A stretch of DNA of 64,000 bases from CAIZQW01 sp037133395 (lineage in GTDB: Bacteria; Verrucomicrobiota; Kiritimatiellia; RFP12; UBA1067). Shown piece by piece: positions 36,911 to 46,294 of this stretch. The position numbers were made by a program, and so were the translations under genes. The notes under the pieces are model-generated. The model made no database searches. It was not told where the DNA came from and worked only from the letters and a program-made list of their open reading frames with translations. The stretch is from positions 44,360 to 108,359 of the forward strand of contig JBAXOG010000001.1 of the NCBI GenBank assembly GCA_037133395.1. The letters run 5' to 3'. How positions within the stretch are numbered: position 1 is the stretch's first letter; each line of letters starts with the position of its first letter.

Positions 36911-38602
36911 GTGACTTCAAATGATGATTATGTCTTAAAACTCTTGCAAGAGCAGGGATACGTATCGCCCGAGCAAGTGACTGCAGTCATGAATTCGCTC
37001 AAGCAGGAGGGGGAGACCACGCTAGACATTCTCCTTCAAACGAGTGCGGTCACGGAAGATATGGTCCTTGGCATGATTGCAACACAATTTGGCATGCAAT
37101 ATGTCCATGTCAATGCAGATGCCATCGACCCAGCGGTGAAGGATATCATCCCCAGCGATTTAGCCCGAAAGTATGGGGTTGTCCCTGTTTTCGCAACAGA
37201 AACATCCGTGACTGTCGCACTCAGCGACCCGATGGCGTATGACGCCGTTGACAGCCTTCACTATGTACTCAAACGCGACGTGGATGCTGTTATTGCTCCC
37301 CGCCTTGAGGTCAAGGCTGCCGTTGACAAGCTCTATCCTGCAGAATTTGAAAGCATCTTTGACCGGGATGATCCGAGCATCGATATTTCGGAAAAAGAAA
37401 AATCCGAAGTGACGTCAGACTCAAAAGATTCTGATGCGCCCATTATCCGTCTCGTCAGCCTCATCATTACCGAAGCGGTTAAAATGCGCGCCTCGGATAT
37501 TCACCTCGAGCCCATGGAACGCACCTTCCGCGTGCGTTACCGGGTTGACGGTGCCCTTCGCCAGATGGACAGCCCCAACAAACGCCTTCAGGCCGCGATC
37601 CTTAGTCGTCTGAAAATCATGTCGAACATGAAGATTTCTGAAAAACGTATCCCGCAAGACGGACGTATTCAGATTAAAGTCCAAGGTCGCGATCTCGATT
37701 TACGCGTCTCATCTGTGCCGACAAACCACGGCGAAAGCATTGTCATGCGTATTCTCGACAAAACAAACCTCGCGCTCGGCTTGCCGCAACTTGGTTTTTT
37801 GTCAGACGACCAGAACAAATTTGAAAGGCTGATTACCCTGCCTGATGGCGTGTTGCTGGTGACGGGCCCGACGGGTTCGGGAAAAACCACAACGCTCTAT
37901 GCCTGCTTGGGCCAAATCAACTTGCCAGATCGTAAAATCATTACGGTTGAAGACCCCGTCGAATACCAGATGTCTGGTATCAACCAAGTCGGCGTGAACC
38001 GAGACGTAGGACTGGACTTTTCCACCGCACTTCGTTCCATCTTGCGTCAGGCGCCGAACATTGTGATGATCGGCGAAATTCGTGACCATGAAACAGCGGA
38101 TATCGCCATGGAAGCCGCCCTCACAGGTCACTTAGTATTCAGCACCCTTCACACCAATGACGCTCCTAGCGCTGTCACACGTCTGCTGGATATTGGCGTG
38201 AAGCCCTTTCTGGTCGCCTCAGCGCTCCGCGCCGCCATGGCCCAACGACTCGTACGCGCGATCTGCGTCAACTGCAAGACCGAATACACCCCTACCGAGC
38301 GCGAAATTAAAATGCTGGGTGCCCTCGGCAAAAATGTGGCAAGCACAAAAATGTACAAGGGGACGGGATGTCCAACGTGCAGTAATAACGGGTACAAGGG
38401 GCGTAAAGGTATCTTTGAGATCTTCATGGTGGATGACACCATCCAGCGTCTCATTTTTGATCATGCACCAGCCACATCACTCCGTGCTCGCGCACGCGAA
38501 ATGGGCATGCGCACATTACGAGAAGACGGCATATTGAAAATCGCGTCTGGCATGACATCGCTTGAAGAAGTGCTACGCGCAACCATGGGAGATGCAGACT
38601 AA
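36911..38602 (+). CDS. GspE/PilB-family assembly ATPase (first of two)
   Basis: 563 aa from a GTG start. The N-terminal ~150 residues are an MshEN-type domain (LKLLQEQGYVSPEQVTAVM; ALSDPMAYDAVDSL). The ATPase core has ASDIHLEPMERTFRVRYRVDG, Walker A GPTGSGKTTT at ~319, the Asp box region TVEDPVEYQ, Walker B NIVMIGEIRDHETA and the His box HLVFSTLHTNDA. Two CxxC pairs (CVNCKTEYTP; GCPTCSNNGYKGRKG) form the zinc site near the C-terminus. These hexameric ATPases drive assembly of type IV pili or type II secretion pseudopili. Its stop overlaps the pilT start by one base. Confidence 0.9.
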   Translation: MTSNDDYVLKLLQEQGYVSPEQVTAVMNSLKQEGETTLDILLQTSAVTEDMVLGMIATQFGMQYVHVNADAIDPAVKDIIPSDLARKYGVVPVFATETSVTVALSDPMAYDAVDSLHYVLKRDVDAVIAPRLEVKAAVDKLYPAEFESIFDRDDPSIDISEKEKSEVTSDSKDSDAPIIRLVSLIITEAVKMRASDIHLEPMERTFRVRYRVDGALRQMDSPNKRLQAAILSRLKIMSNMKISEKRIPQDGRIQIKVQGRDLDLRVSSVPTNHGESIVMRILDKTNLALGLPQLGFLSDDQNKFERLITLPDGVLLVTGPTGSGKTTTLYACLGQINLPDRKIITVEDPVEYQMSGINQVGVNRDVGLDFSTALRSILRQAPNIVMIGEIRDHETADIAMEAALTGHLVFSTLHTNDAPSAVTRLLDIGVKPFLVASALRAAMAQRLVRAICVNCKTEYTPTEREIKMLGALGKNVASTKMYKGTGCPTCSNNGYKGRKGIFEIFMVDDTIQRLIFDHAPATSLRARAREMGMRTLREDGILKIASGMTSLEEVLRATMGDAD

Positions 38603-39693
38603 TGAGCCTAGAAATGACCATGCAAGATTTGTTACAGGCAACCGTTGACGAGGGGTCTTCCGACCTTCACATCCGCGTTGGCATACCGCCCATGTTGCGC
38701 GTCCACGGATCACTCACGCCATTGGATGCGCCGCCACTGACACGGGAAGATACGTATGAACTTGTCAAGTCCGTCACACCCGAAGAAAAGATGGAAGAAA
38801 TTGAAAGGGTTGGGGGTACCGACTATGCGCTCCCCTTTGGGAATGTCGCACGTTTCCGCGTCAGCGCCTTCAAGGAACGCGGCAATTACTCGCTTGTCTT
38901 ACGTCAGATTCCAAGCAAGCTGCTCAGCCTGGAGCAAATCGGTTTGCCTGAACAGGTAAAGGAACTTCTTTTCAAACCGCGCGGACTTATTCTCGTGACG
39001 GGCCCGACCGGCTCTGGAAAAACCACGACGCTCGCCAGCATGTTGAACATCATCAACAATGAACGCGATGTGCACATCATCACCGTTGAAGATCCGATCG
39101 AATATTATCATGCGCATAAGAAGTCCATTGTCACGCAACGTGAAGTCGGCACGGATGTGTCCTCCTTCGCTGAAGCGATCCGCCGTGCCTTGCGCCAAGA
39201 TCCGGATGTGATCCTCGTCGGTGAAATGCGCGACCTTGAAACCATGCAGGCGGCCATCACTGCTGCAGAAACCGGCCATTTAGTCTTTGCAACACTTCAT
39301 ACCACCGGCGCGACAGCAACCGTCGACCGTATTGTTGACGCCTTCCCGACAGACCAGCAGGAGCAGGTTCGCACACAGCTCTCCGTCGGCCTCGTCGCTG
39401 TGATCTCGCAACTGCTCCTGTCACGTGTAGACAAGCCCGGCCGCGTCGCTGCGTTTGAAATTATGATTTCAACGCCGTCCATCCGTTCCCGTATTCGTGA
39501 TAACAAGACCTTCCAGATTACGTCGGACATTCAGACGGGAGCCAAGTTTGGCATGATTTCGCTGGACTCTCACTTACTCGATCTTTATATGGCTGGACTG
39601 ATTTCGTATGATGACCTCGTTACCAAGTCGCAGGACCCTGACACGCTGGTTCAGAAACTTAAAACTGAACTCCAAACAAAAGGAAGAGGTTAA
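38602..39693 (+). CDS. pilT: PilT-family retraction ATPase
   Basis: 363 aa. It has the short PilT layout: a PAS-like N-terminal domain (SSDLHIRVGIPPMLRVHG) and a RecA-like core with Walker A GPTGSGKTT at ~134 and ITVEDPIEYYHAHKKS. The Walker B region is DPDVILVGEMRDLETMQ and the His box is HLVFATLHTTGAT. No zinc cysteines are present, as expected for PilT. It powers pilus disassembly and twitching-type motility in organisms that have type IV pili. It lies between two GspE/PilB-type genes, starting at the last base of the first and ending 5 nt before the second. Confidence 0.9.
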   Translation: MSLEMTMQDLLQATVDEGSSDLHIRVGIPPMLRVHGSLTPLDAPPLTREDTYELVKSVTPEEKMEEIERVGGTDYALPFGNVARFRVSAFKERGNYSLVLRQIPSKLLSLEQIGLPEQVKELLFKPRGLILVTGPTGSGKTTTLASMLNIINNERDVHIITVEDPIEYYHAHKKSIVTQREVGTDVSSFAEAIRRALRQDPDVILVGEMRDLETMQAAITAAETGHLVFATLHTTGATATVDRIVDAFPTDQQEQVRTQLSVGLVAVISQLLLSRVDKPGRVAAFEIMISTPSIRSRIRDNKTFQITSDIQTGAKFGMISLDSHLLDLYMAGLISYDDLVTKSQDPDTLVQKLKTELQTKGRG

Positions 39694-39698
39694 CACGT

Positions 39699-41423
39699 AT
39701 GTCTGAAGAAGTGATTACCCCCCCTGCTATCACGTATGAACCTCTTCTTGATTTGATGACGAGTAACGGCATCATCGATGAAGAACAAGTCGATGAATTG
39801 CGTGAAGAACATACGCGTACCGGCAAATCGATTCGCGCCTTACTCGTCACAACAGGATACGTGACTGAAGACGACTTGCTCAATATGATGGCCTCCTACC
39901 AAGGGTGCGAAGTGATCGACCTGAGCATGGCGACACTGGATTCCGATATCATCGAAAGCGTTCCGGGCAACATCGCCCGTATGTACATGATCGTCCCCGT
40001 ATCCTCTACGCCTGGCACAATCACCTTGGCCACGAGCGACCTCGTTGACCCACATGTCATGGACGAACTGATGTTCGTTCTGACCAAGGACATCCAGTTT
40101 GTTTTCGCCCCTGAAAAAGATCTGCGGGAACGTGTCTCTGAATATTATGGAGATGAAAGCGCGACTGTTGCGGATATGATCAACAGTCTGGACTCCGACA
40201 TGGCGAACAACGTCTCGCTGGGCGGAGACGACAACATGGACGAGAAGAGCATCGAGTCAGCCGCCTCTGCCGCCCCTGTGATTCGCTTTGTGAACCTGGT
40301 CTTGTATCAAGCGGTCTCTGACCGCGCGTCGGACATCCACTTTGAACCGTTTGAGAAGGATTTCAAGATCCGTTACCGCGTCGACGGCGCGCTTTATGAA
40401 ATGGCGCCTCCGCCCCGTCGCTTGGCCCTCCCGATTATTTCCCGCGTCAAGGTGATGTCGGGTCTGAACATCGCTGAACGCCGCATCCCGCAGGATGGAC
40501 GTATCTCATTAACCGTGGCGGGCCGGCAAATCGATTTGCGTGTCTCGTGTTTACCAACAACCTTTGGCGAAAGCGTAGTGCTTCGCGTGTTAGATCGTAG
40601 CGTGGTTTCGCTGGATCTCGAAAACATCGGGTTACCGGAAGACATCTATGAAGACGTCACCATGGATCTCGAAAAACCGAATGGTATTATCATCGTCACG
40701 GGGCCGACGGGTTCAGGCAAAACGACCACCCTCTATTCCTGTCTGAGTCGCATCAATACCATTGACTCCAAGTTGCTCACCGCTGAAGAGCCTGTCGAAT
40801 ATGACATTGACGGCATTGTTCAAGTGCAAATCAACCCGAGTACAGGCAACACCTTTCCAAAAGTGCTTCGAGCCTTCTTACGTCAAGACCCGGACATCAT
40901 GATGATCGGTGAAATTCGAGACCTTGAAACTGCACAAATCGCTGTTCAGGCTTCTCTCACGGGTCACTTGGTCTTCAGTACCCTTCACACGAATGACGCC
41001 TCAGGCGCGGTGACACGTCTTATTGATATGAACGTGGAACCCTATCTAATTGCGTCGACCCTTGAAGCGGTGCTTGGACAACGTCTCGTGCGAACCATCT
41101 GCCCCAACTGCAAGGAAGCCTTCACGCCCGACAACGACACCATCGCCCGTCTGTCGCTCAAGCGCGAAAATGTCGGAGACCGCCAGTTCTATTACGGCAA
41201 AGGCTGTTCAAAATGCAGCGGAACGGGTTATAAAGGACGTAAAGGCGTCTTTGAATATCTGCGTATTTCGGATCCGATCCGTGATCTCATCAACGAACGT
41301 CGACCGACCCTTTTCATCCGTGAACGTGCACGTGAACTGGGCATGCGGACCATGCGTGAAGACGCGATCCGTAATGTTCTTGACGGTTATACCACCGTCG
41401 ACGAAATTTTGCGCTACACGTAA
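39699..41423 (+). CDS. GspE/PilB-family assembly ATPase (second of two)
   Basis: 574 aa, similar in layout to the gene at 36911 but clearly diverged. It has an MshEN-type N-terminus (LLDLMTSNGIIDEEQVDEL; LATSDLVDPHVMDEL), RASDIHFEPFEKDFKIRYRVDG, Walker A GPTGSGKTTT at ~335, DIMMIGEIRDLETAQ, HLVFSTLHTNDASG and two CxxC pairs (CPNCKEAFTP; GCSKCSGTGYKGRKG). One of the two may serve type IV pili and the other a type II secretion system, but there are no pilin, PilC/GspF or PilQ/GspD genes here to decide. It ends the three-gene ATPase operon. Confidence 0.9.
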   Translation: MSEEVITPPAITYEPLLDLMTSNGIIDEEQVDELREEHTRTGKSIRALLVTTGYVTEDDLLNMMASYQGCEVIDLSMATLDSDIIESVPGNIARMYMIVPVSSTPGTITLATSDLVDPHVMDELMFVLTKDIQFVFAPEKDLRERVSEYYGDESATVADMINSLDSDMANNVSLGGDDNMDEKSIESAASAAPVIRFVNLVLYQAVSDRASDIHFEPFEKDFKIRYRVDGALYEMAPPPRRLALPIISRVKVMSGLNIAERRIPQDGRISLTVAGRQIDLRVSCLPTTFGESVVLRVLDRSVVSLDLENIGLPEDIYEDVTMDLEKPNGIIIVTGPTGSGKTTTLYSCLSRINTIDSKLLTAEEPVEYDIDGIVQVQINPSTGNTFPKVLRAFLRQDPDIMMIGEIRDLETAQIAVQASLTGHLVFSTLHTNDASGAVTRLIDMNVEPYLIASTLEAVLGQRLVRTICPNCKEAFTPDNDTIARLSLKRENVGDRQFYYGKGCSKCSGTGYKGRKGVFEYLRISDPIRDLINERRPTLFIRERARELGMRTMREDAIRNVLDGYTTVDEILRYT

Positions 41424-41485
41424 AAAGAAGGCAAACACCTCAAAACCTGGGCATTAAGGCTCATAAATCGTCTTTTTCGGGGTAG

Positions 41486-41514
41486 TTGACGCACAGGACG
41501 ATATCTGATAAACT
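41486..41514 (+). promoter_or_regulatory. Strong sigma70-type promoter candidate for ppdK
   Basis: TTGACG (41486-41491), a 17-nt spacer and TAAACT (41509-41514), 36 nt upstream of the ppdK start. AAAGGA lies just before the ATG. Confidence 0.6.
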
Positions 41515-41550
41515 CTTACGTTTTAATTTTTTAACAAACCAAAAGGATAC

Positions 41551-44388
41551 ATGGTTATTATGGCAAAGAAAGCACCAGCTGCTGCTAAGAAAGCACCAGC
41601 TAAGAACGCGAAATATGTTTATTCCTTCGGCGCAACGCAGTCCGAAGGTAAAGGTTCCATGAAACAATTACTCGGCGGTAAGGGCGCAAACCTCGCTGAT
41701 ATGGCAAGCATCGGTCTGCCGGTGCCTCCAGGATTCACCATTACGACTGAAGCCTGCGCTAAGTATTATGAGATTGGCGAAAAGAACCTTCAGGCCCTGA
41801 TCGCAAAGGAAATGGATGTTGCGCTAGCCAAACTCGAAAAGGCAACCGGAAAGACTTTCGGTTCTGGCAAGAATCCCTTGCTCGTATCGGTCCGTTCAGG
41901 CGCGGCAGTCTCCATGCCTGGCATGATGGATACGGTGTTGAACCTCGGACTAAATCCCGAAACCGTCAATGCCATGATCGAACGGACGCAGAATCCGCGT
42001 TTCGTGTGGGACTCCTACCGCCGCTTCATGCAGATGTTCGGCAGCGTGGTGATGGGTGTTGATCATCATGACTTCGAGCATGAACTCGCCGCCGTGAAAA
42101 AAGAAGCGGGTATCAAAATCGACAACGAACTCACAACCGAGCACCTACAAGAAGTCGTCAAGCGTTACGAGACGGTTGTTAAGAATGCGACAGGCAAGCA
42201 ATTCCCGACCTGCGCCATGGAGCAGCTCCGTGCCGGCATCAATGCTGTGTTTGGCTCCTGGAACAATCCGCGCGCCAACAAGTATCGCGAAATGTATGAC
42301 ATTCGCGGCTTGCTCGGTACCGCCGTGAACGTCCAGGCGATGGTCTTCGGCAACTCGGGTTCCAACTCCGCCACAGGCGTTGCGTTCACACGCGACCCCT
42401 CCACCGGCGACAACAAGTATTTCTATGGCGAATACCTCATCAACGCTCAGGGCGAAGATGTCGTGGCGGGTATCCGCACGCCGCAGCAGATCACCATCGC
42501 GGGTTCCCGCGAATGGGCGAAGAGCCAGGGCATCTGCGAGCAGTCCCGCAAGACTGGCTATCCTGCACTCCAGGAATCCATGCCCAAGGTCTTCAAACAA
42601 CTCGACACCATCCGTGTCACGTTGGAGAAGCACTATAAGGATATGCAGGATCTTGAATTCACCATCGAAGATGGTAAGCTCTACATGCTTCAAACCCGTA
42701 ATGGTAAGCGTACGGCTGCAGCAGCAGTCCGCATCGCCACCGACCTCGTCAAAGAGAAGCTGATCGACGAGAAGTCAGCCGTCCTGCGCGTTGACCCGAT
42801 GTCATTGGATCAACTTCTGCATCCGATCTTCGACAAGAACGCCGAAGCCAAGGCTCAGAAACTGACCGTCGGACTGCCGGCATCGCCTGGCGCAGCTACA
42901 GGACAGATCGTCTTCTCCGCGCATGCAGCGGAAGCTTGGGCGAAGCAGGGCAAGATTGTCATTTTGGTTCGTATCGAAACGAGCCCTGAAGATCTCGCAG
43001 GCATGGACGCGGCCAAGGGTATCCTGACCGCGCGCGGTGGCATGACGTCCCACGCAGCCGTGGTTGCTCGCGGTATGGGCAAGTGCTGCGTCTCGGGTGC
43101 TGGCGATGCACAAATCGACTATGCCAAGAAGACATTGACCATCGGCAAGGTGACGCTGAAGGAAGGTGAATGGCTCTCGCTCAACGGTTCGACCGGCGCG
43201 GTGTATAAAGGCGAAGTCGCAACCATCGAAGCGAAGCTCACGGGTCCTTTCGCACAGATCATGAAGTTGGCTGACAAGTATCGCACGCTTCAGGTCCGCA
43301 CGAATGCAGACACCCCGCACGATGCAGCAGTCGCTGTGAACTTTGGCGCTGAAGGCATCGGCCTCTGCCGTACCGAGCACATGTTCTTCGAAGAAGGCCG
43401 CATCATCGCCTTCCGCCGCTTGATCCTCGTTGCGGAGACCGTGAAGAAGTTGCGCGCTGAACTCTCGAACGCTGCCGAAAAAGACAGAGCCGAGATCGAA
43501 GCGAACCTCAAGGAGCCTCTCTCTCAGTACCTGCAGGCGCTCGCAGCTCTCCTGCCTCTCCAGCGTAAGGATTTCGAGGGCATCTTCAAGGCGCTCAAGG
43601 GCCGTCCTTGCACGATCCGCTTCCTCGATCCACCCCTGCATGAATTCCTGCCTCAGAACGACAATCCTCAGGGTCAGAAGGAAATGGCTGCACTCCTGAA
43701 TGTCAAGGTCGACCAGATCAAGCGTATTGTGGACGAACTCCATGAGTTCAACCCGATGCTCGGACACCGTGGCTGCCGCCTCGGTATCACCTATCCGGAA
43801 GTGACCGAGATGCAAGCCCGCGCCGTTGCGGAAGCAGCCGCCAGGGTCAAGGGCTCCAAGGCTGAGATCATGATTCCGCTCGTGGGCAATGTCAAGGAAC
43901 TGACCCTCCAGAAGGAGATCGTCCTGCGGACCATCGCACTGGTCGAGAAGGAAAAGAAGATCAAGCTGTCGATCTCCATCGGCACCATGATTGAAGTTCC
44001 TCGCGCCGCCATGACTGCGGATGAGATCGCTGCTGAAGCGGACTTCTTCTCATTCGGCACGAATGACCTCACCCAGATGGGATGCGGCTTCTCACGTGAC
44101 GATGCAGGCAAGTTCCTCGGCGAGTATGTCTCCAAGGGCATCTACGACTATGACCCCTTCCAAGTGCTGGACCAGGCTGGCGTTGGCCGTCTGATGCAGT
44201 ATGCGGTCGAGCATGGCCGTGCGGTCAAGCCCGGCATGAAGATGGGCATCTGCGGCGAACACGGTGGCGAACCCAAGACCATCGGCTTCTGCCACAAGAT
44301 CGGACTCACCTACGTCTCCTGTTCACCGTACCGCGTGCCAATCGCACGCCTCGCGGCTGCACAGGCCGCGTTGAGAGCCAATAAGTAA
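41551..44388 (+). CDS. ppdK: Pyruvate, phosphate dikinase
   Basis: 945 aa. It interconverts pyruvate + ATP + Pi with phosphoenolpyruvate + AMP + PPi. The N-terminal ATP-grasp domain is marked by LLGGKGANLADMASIGLPVP and SMPGMMDTVLNLGLN. The phosphohistidine is His501 in GGMTSHAAVVARG. The C-terminal PEP/pyruvate barrel has GIGLCRTEHMFFE, MLGHRGCRLGI and FGTNDLTQM. Residues ~2-20 are a Lys/Ala-rich tail (AKKAPAAAKKAPAKNAK) ahead of the normal start. The ATG at 41551 fits the AAAGGA; an in-frame ATG 9 nt later is possible. With the oadGAB genes 5 kb downstream it suggests PPi-linked C3/C4 metabolism. Confidence 0.96.
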   Translation: MVIMAKKAPAAAKKAPAKNAKYVYSFGATQSEGKGSMKQLLGGKGANLADMASIGLPVPPGFTITTEACAKYYEIGEKNLQALIAKEMDVALAKLEKATGKTFGSGKNPLLVSVRSGAAVSMPGMMDTVLNLGLNPETVNAMIERTQNPRFVWDSYRRFMQMFGSVVMGVDHHDFEHELAAVKKEAGIKIDNELTTEHLQEVVKRYETVVKNATGKQFPTCAMEQLRAGINAVFGSWNNPRANKYREMYDIRGLLGTAVNVQAMVFGNSGSNSATGVAFTRDPSTGDNKYFYGEYLINAQGEDVVAGIRTPQQITIAGSREWAKSQGICEQSRKTGYPALQESMPKVFKQLDTIRVTLEKHYKDMQDLEFTIEDGKLYMLQTRNGKRTAAAAVRIATDLVKEKLIDEKSAVLRVDPMSLDQLLHPIFDKNAEAKAQKLTVGLPASPGAATGQIVFSAHAAEAWAKQGKIVILVRIETSPEDLAGMDAAKGILTARGGMTSHAAVVARGMGKCCVSGAGDAQIDYAKKTLTIGKVTLKEGEWLSLNGSTGAVYKGEVATIEAKLTGPFAQIMKLADKYRTLQVRTNADTPHDAAVAVNFGAEGIGLCRTEHMFFEEGRIIAFRRLILVAETVKKLRAELSNAAEKDRAEIEANLKEPLSQYLQALAALLPLQRKDFEGIFKALKGRPCTIRFLDPPLHEFLPQNDNPQGQKEMAALLNVKVDQIKRIVDELHEFNPMLGHRGCRLGITYPEVTEMQARAVAEAAARVKGSKAEIMIPLVGNVKELTLQKEIVLRTIALVEKEKKIKLSISIGTMIEVPRAAMTADEIAAEADFFSFGTNDLTQMGCGFSRDDAGKFLGEYVSKGIYDYDPFQVLDQAGVGRLMQYAVEHGRAVKPGMKMGICGEHGGEPKTIGFCHKIGLTYVSCSPYRVPIARLAAAQAALRANK

Positions 44389-44404
44389 GGGAATACCCCA
44401 TACA

Positions 44405-44457
44405 TGGAGGGTGCGGTTTCACCCGCACCGTCGGTCGGGATGTAACCCGACCCTCCA
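44405..44457. repeat. Three-way-junction palindrome, copy C
   Basis: The outer stem TGGAGG (44405-44410) pairs with CCTCCA (44452-44457). Inside are the hairpins GTGCGG/CCGCAC (44411-44428) and GTCGGG/CCCGAC (44434-44451), each with a 6-nt loop. The geometry is that of copies A and B, and the GGAGG/CCTCC clamp is shared, but the inner arms have different sequence. It lies between ppdK and its terminator. Confidence 0.65.
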
Positions 44458-44472
44458 ATATGAAACCGAACA

Positions 44473-44514
44473 ACACCGCTTGAGCGATTAAAATCCTTCA
44501 AGCGGTGTTTTTTA
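44473..44514 (+). terminator. Rho-independent terminator after ppdK
   Basis: A perfect 11-bp stem, ACACCGCTTGA (44473-44483) with TCAAGCGGTGT (44498-44508), has a 14-nt loop and is followed by a T-run. It separates ppdK from the pst operon. Confidence 0.85.
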
Positions 44515-44521
44515 ATTTTTC

Positions 44522-44539
44522 CTAACACATTTCTAACAC
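44522..44539 (+). promoter_or_regulatory. Pho-box-like direct repeat upstream of pstS
   Basis: CTAACAC (44522-44528) is repeated exactly at 44533-44539, giving an 11-bp period with a 4-nt spacer as in PhoB sites. A -10-like TTTAAT lies at 44571-44576, farther downstream than in the E. coli arrangement, with TTGGAC 18 nt before it. PhoB binding is inference; no phoBR genes are present. Confidence 0.4.
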
Positions 44540-44619
44540 CAAACTTTTGGACAAGCGGGGCCCTTTCTGCTTTAATAGAACACGAATCAACCTAATGAGG
44601 GTTGTCAAGGAGGATGGTC

Positions 44620-45423
44620 ATGTTAGTCAGCAAAAGTTTATCTTATCTGTTGGGCCTCATCATGGTGGGGACGCTACTCGTGAGCGGGTGCGGAAAATCA
44701 CGTGAAAACATTACTGTCGCAGGTTCAACAGCGTTTCAACCCTTTGCCGAAAAGCTGGCAGATCAATATATGAACACGCATCCCGAAGTCTCGATCACCA
44801 TTCAAGGCGGTGGCTCGGCATTGGGCATCCAGTCTGCGTTGTCAGGTGCAGCGCAGATCGGCATGGCGGATCTCGTCAAGTTGCCAGCAGAAGCCGCAGC
44901 ACTTAAAAATTTAATCGTGGCACGCGACGGAATCGCGGTCGTGGTACACCCCTCCAACGCCATCAAGGGATTGACTACTGATCAGGTCCGAGGCATCTTT
45001 AGTGGCACGATCAAAAACTGGAAAGAGCTCGGTGGAAACGACCATACGATCTCGGTTATCTCACGGGAAGCAGGATCAGGAACCCGGTCCTCATTCGAAA
45101 AAATAGTCGGCAACATGACGTTGACCAAAGATGCGCTCATTCAGGATTCCAACGGCACCATCCGCGAGACCGTCGCCAATGATTCCTTTGCCGTCGGCTA
45201 TCTCTCCCATGGGTTGATCAACGAAAAAATCAAAGCCGTCTCCGTTGACGGAGCCTCCTGTGGGGAGCAAGACATTGTGGCAGGACGCTATCCCTTGGTC
45301 CGTCCGGTCTTCCTCATATACAAGCCTACGATCTCTCCTGCAGGTCAGGCCTTCCTGAACTATCTGCTCTCCGAAGAGGCCCAAGTGTTGATTCATAAGA
45401 ACGGCCTGATCCGGGCCAAGTAA
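44620..45423 (+). CDS. pstS: Phosphate ABC transporter substrate-binding lipoprotein
   Basis: 267 aa from the ATG at 44620, chosen because AAGGAGG lies 6 nt upstream and the signal peptide then starts cleanly; an in-frame ATG lies at 44614 and a TTG at 44602. The lipobox is LVSGC, so the mature protein is probably a lipoprotein. PstS-type motifs follow: TVAGSTAFQPFAEKLA, IQGGGSALGIQSALSG and SREAGSGTRSSFE, the last being the phosphate-binding loop. It delivers Pi to the PstCA channel. The gene starts the operon pstS-pstC-pstA-pstB1-pstB2-phoU. Confidence 0.93.
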   Translation: MLVSKSLSYLLGLIMVGTLLVSGCGKSRENITVAGSTAFQPFAEKLADQYMNTHPEVSITIQGGGSALGIQSALSGAAQIGMADLVKLPAEAAALKNLIVARDGIAVVVHPSNAIKGLTTDQVRGIFSGTIKNWKELGGNDHTISVISREAGSGTRSSFEKIVGNMTLTKDALIQDSNGTIRETVANDSFAVGYLSHGLINEKIKAVSVDGASCGEQDIVAGRYPLVRPVFLIYKPTISPAGQAFLNYLLSEEAQVLIHKNGLIRAK

Positions 45424-45427
45424 AAAA

Positions 45428-46294
45428 ATGATGCGTCTAAAGATCAATGGGGAGCACGTAGCTAAGGGGCTATTGACCGTTGTGGCTTTTTCGGCTTTAG
45501 CCAGCCTGTTGTTGATTGCGATCTTCATCTTCAAAGAGGGATTGCCGTTCATGTTCAAGATCGGCCTCAGGGATTTTCTATTCTCTTCCGATTGGAATCC
45601 TCAGGACGGAAAATTCGGCATTTTTTCGATGATCGTCTCGTCGCTCTATGTCACCTTAGGCGCGATGTTGATCGGTGCGCCACTGGGCATTGCAGGGGCA
45701 ATCTTTCTGAATGAATTTGTACCCCGTCCCTTCATGCGTATTATCAAGCCCACCATCGAACTGCTGGCTGGAATCCCCTCGGTCGTCTTTGGATTTCTCG
45801 GCGTCATGGTCCTCGCGCCCTTTATTCGCGAGTATATGGGCGGACCTGGACTTTCGATTCTGGCCGCTTCAATCATTCTGGGCATCATGGTTCTGCCGAC
45901 GGTCATCAGCATCTCAACAGATGCGATTGCAGCAGTTCCTAATTCTTATCGTGAAGGGGCACTTGCACTCGGGGCGACCCGTTGGCAGAGCGTCCACATG
46001 GTCATTCTAAAAGCGGCCCGCTCCGGGATAATCGCCAGCGTTATTTTGGCTATGGGACGATCCTTGGGCGAGACCATGGCCGTGATCATGGTGGCAGGCA
46101 ACACGGTGCGAATTCCCCATTCGCTGACCGATCCCGTACGTACGCTCACTGCGAATATCGCGCTGGAGATGTCCAATGCGACAGGTCTTGCACGAGAGGC
46201 ACTCTTCGCGACAGGCATCGTGCTTTTCGTTCTAATCATGATCCTGAACGCGATCGCGATTTCAGCCATGAAGAGTAAAGGGGGAAAACGATGA
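45428..46294 (+). CDS. pstC: Phosphate ABC transporter permease PstC
   Basis: 288 aa with about six transmembrane segments. PstC-type features are IFKEGLPFMFKIGLRDFLFS early, GAIFLNEFVP, and the ATPase-coupling EAA-type loop SYREGALALGATRWQSVHMV. SLGETMAVIMVAGN is also conserved. It forms the Pi channel with PstA. It starts 4 nt after the pstS stop and overlaps pstA by 4 nt. Confidence 0.93.
   Translation: MMRLKINGEHVAKGLLTVVAFSALASLLLIAIFIFKEGLPFMFKIGLRDFLFSSDWNPQDGKFGIFSMIVSSLYVTLGAMLIGAPLGIAGAIFLNEFVPRPFMRIIKPTIELLAGIPSVVFGFLGVMVLAPFIREYMGGPGLSILAASIILGIMVLPTVISISTDAIAAVPNSYREGALALGATRWQSVHMVILKAARSGIIASVILAMGRSLGETMAVIMVAGNTVRIPHSLTDPVRTLTANIALEMSNATGLAREALFATGIVLFVLIMILNAIAISAMKSKGGKR

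Noticed and set aside
42802..43815. 337-residue minus-strand frame opposite ppdK
   Set aside because: Complement of well-conserved ppdK sequence with no domain of its own.
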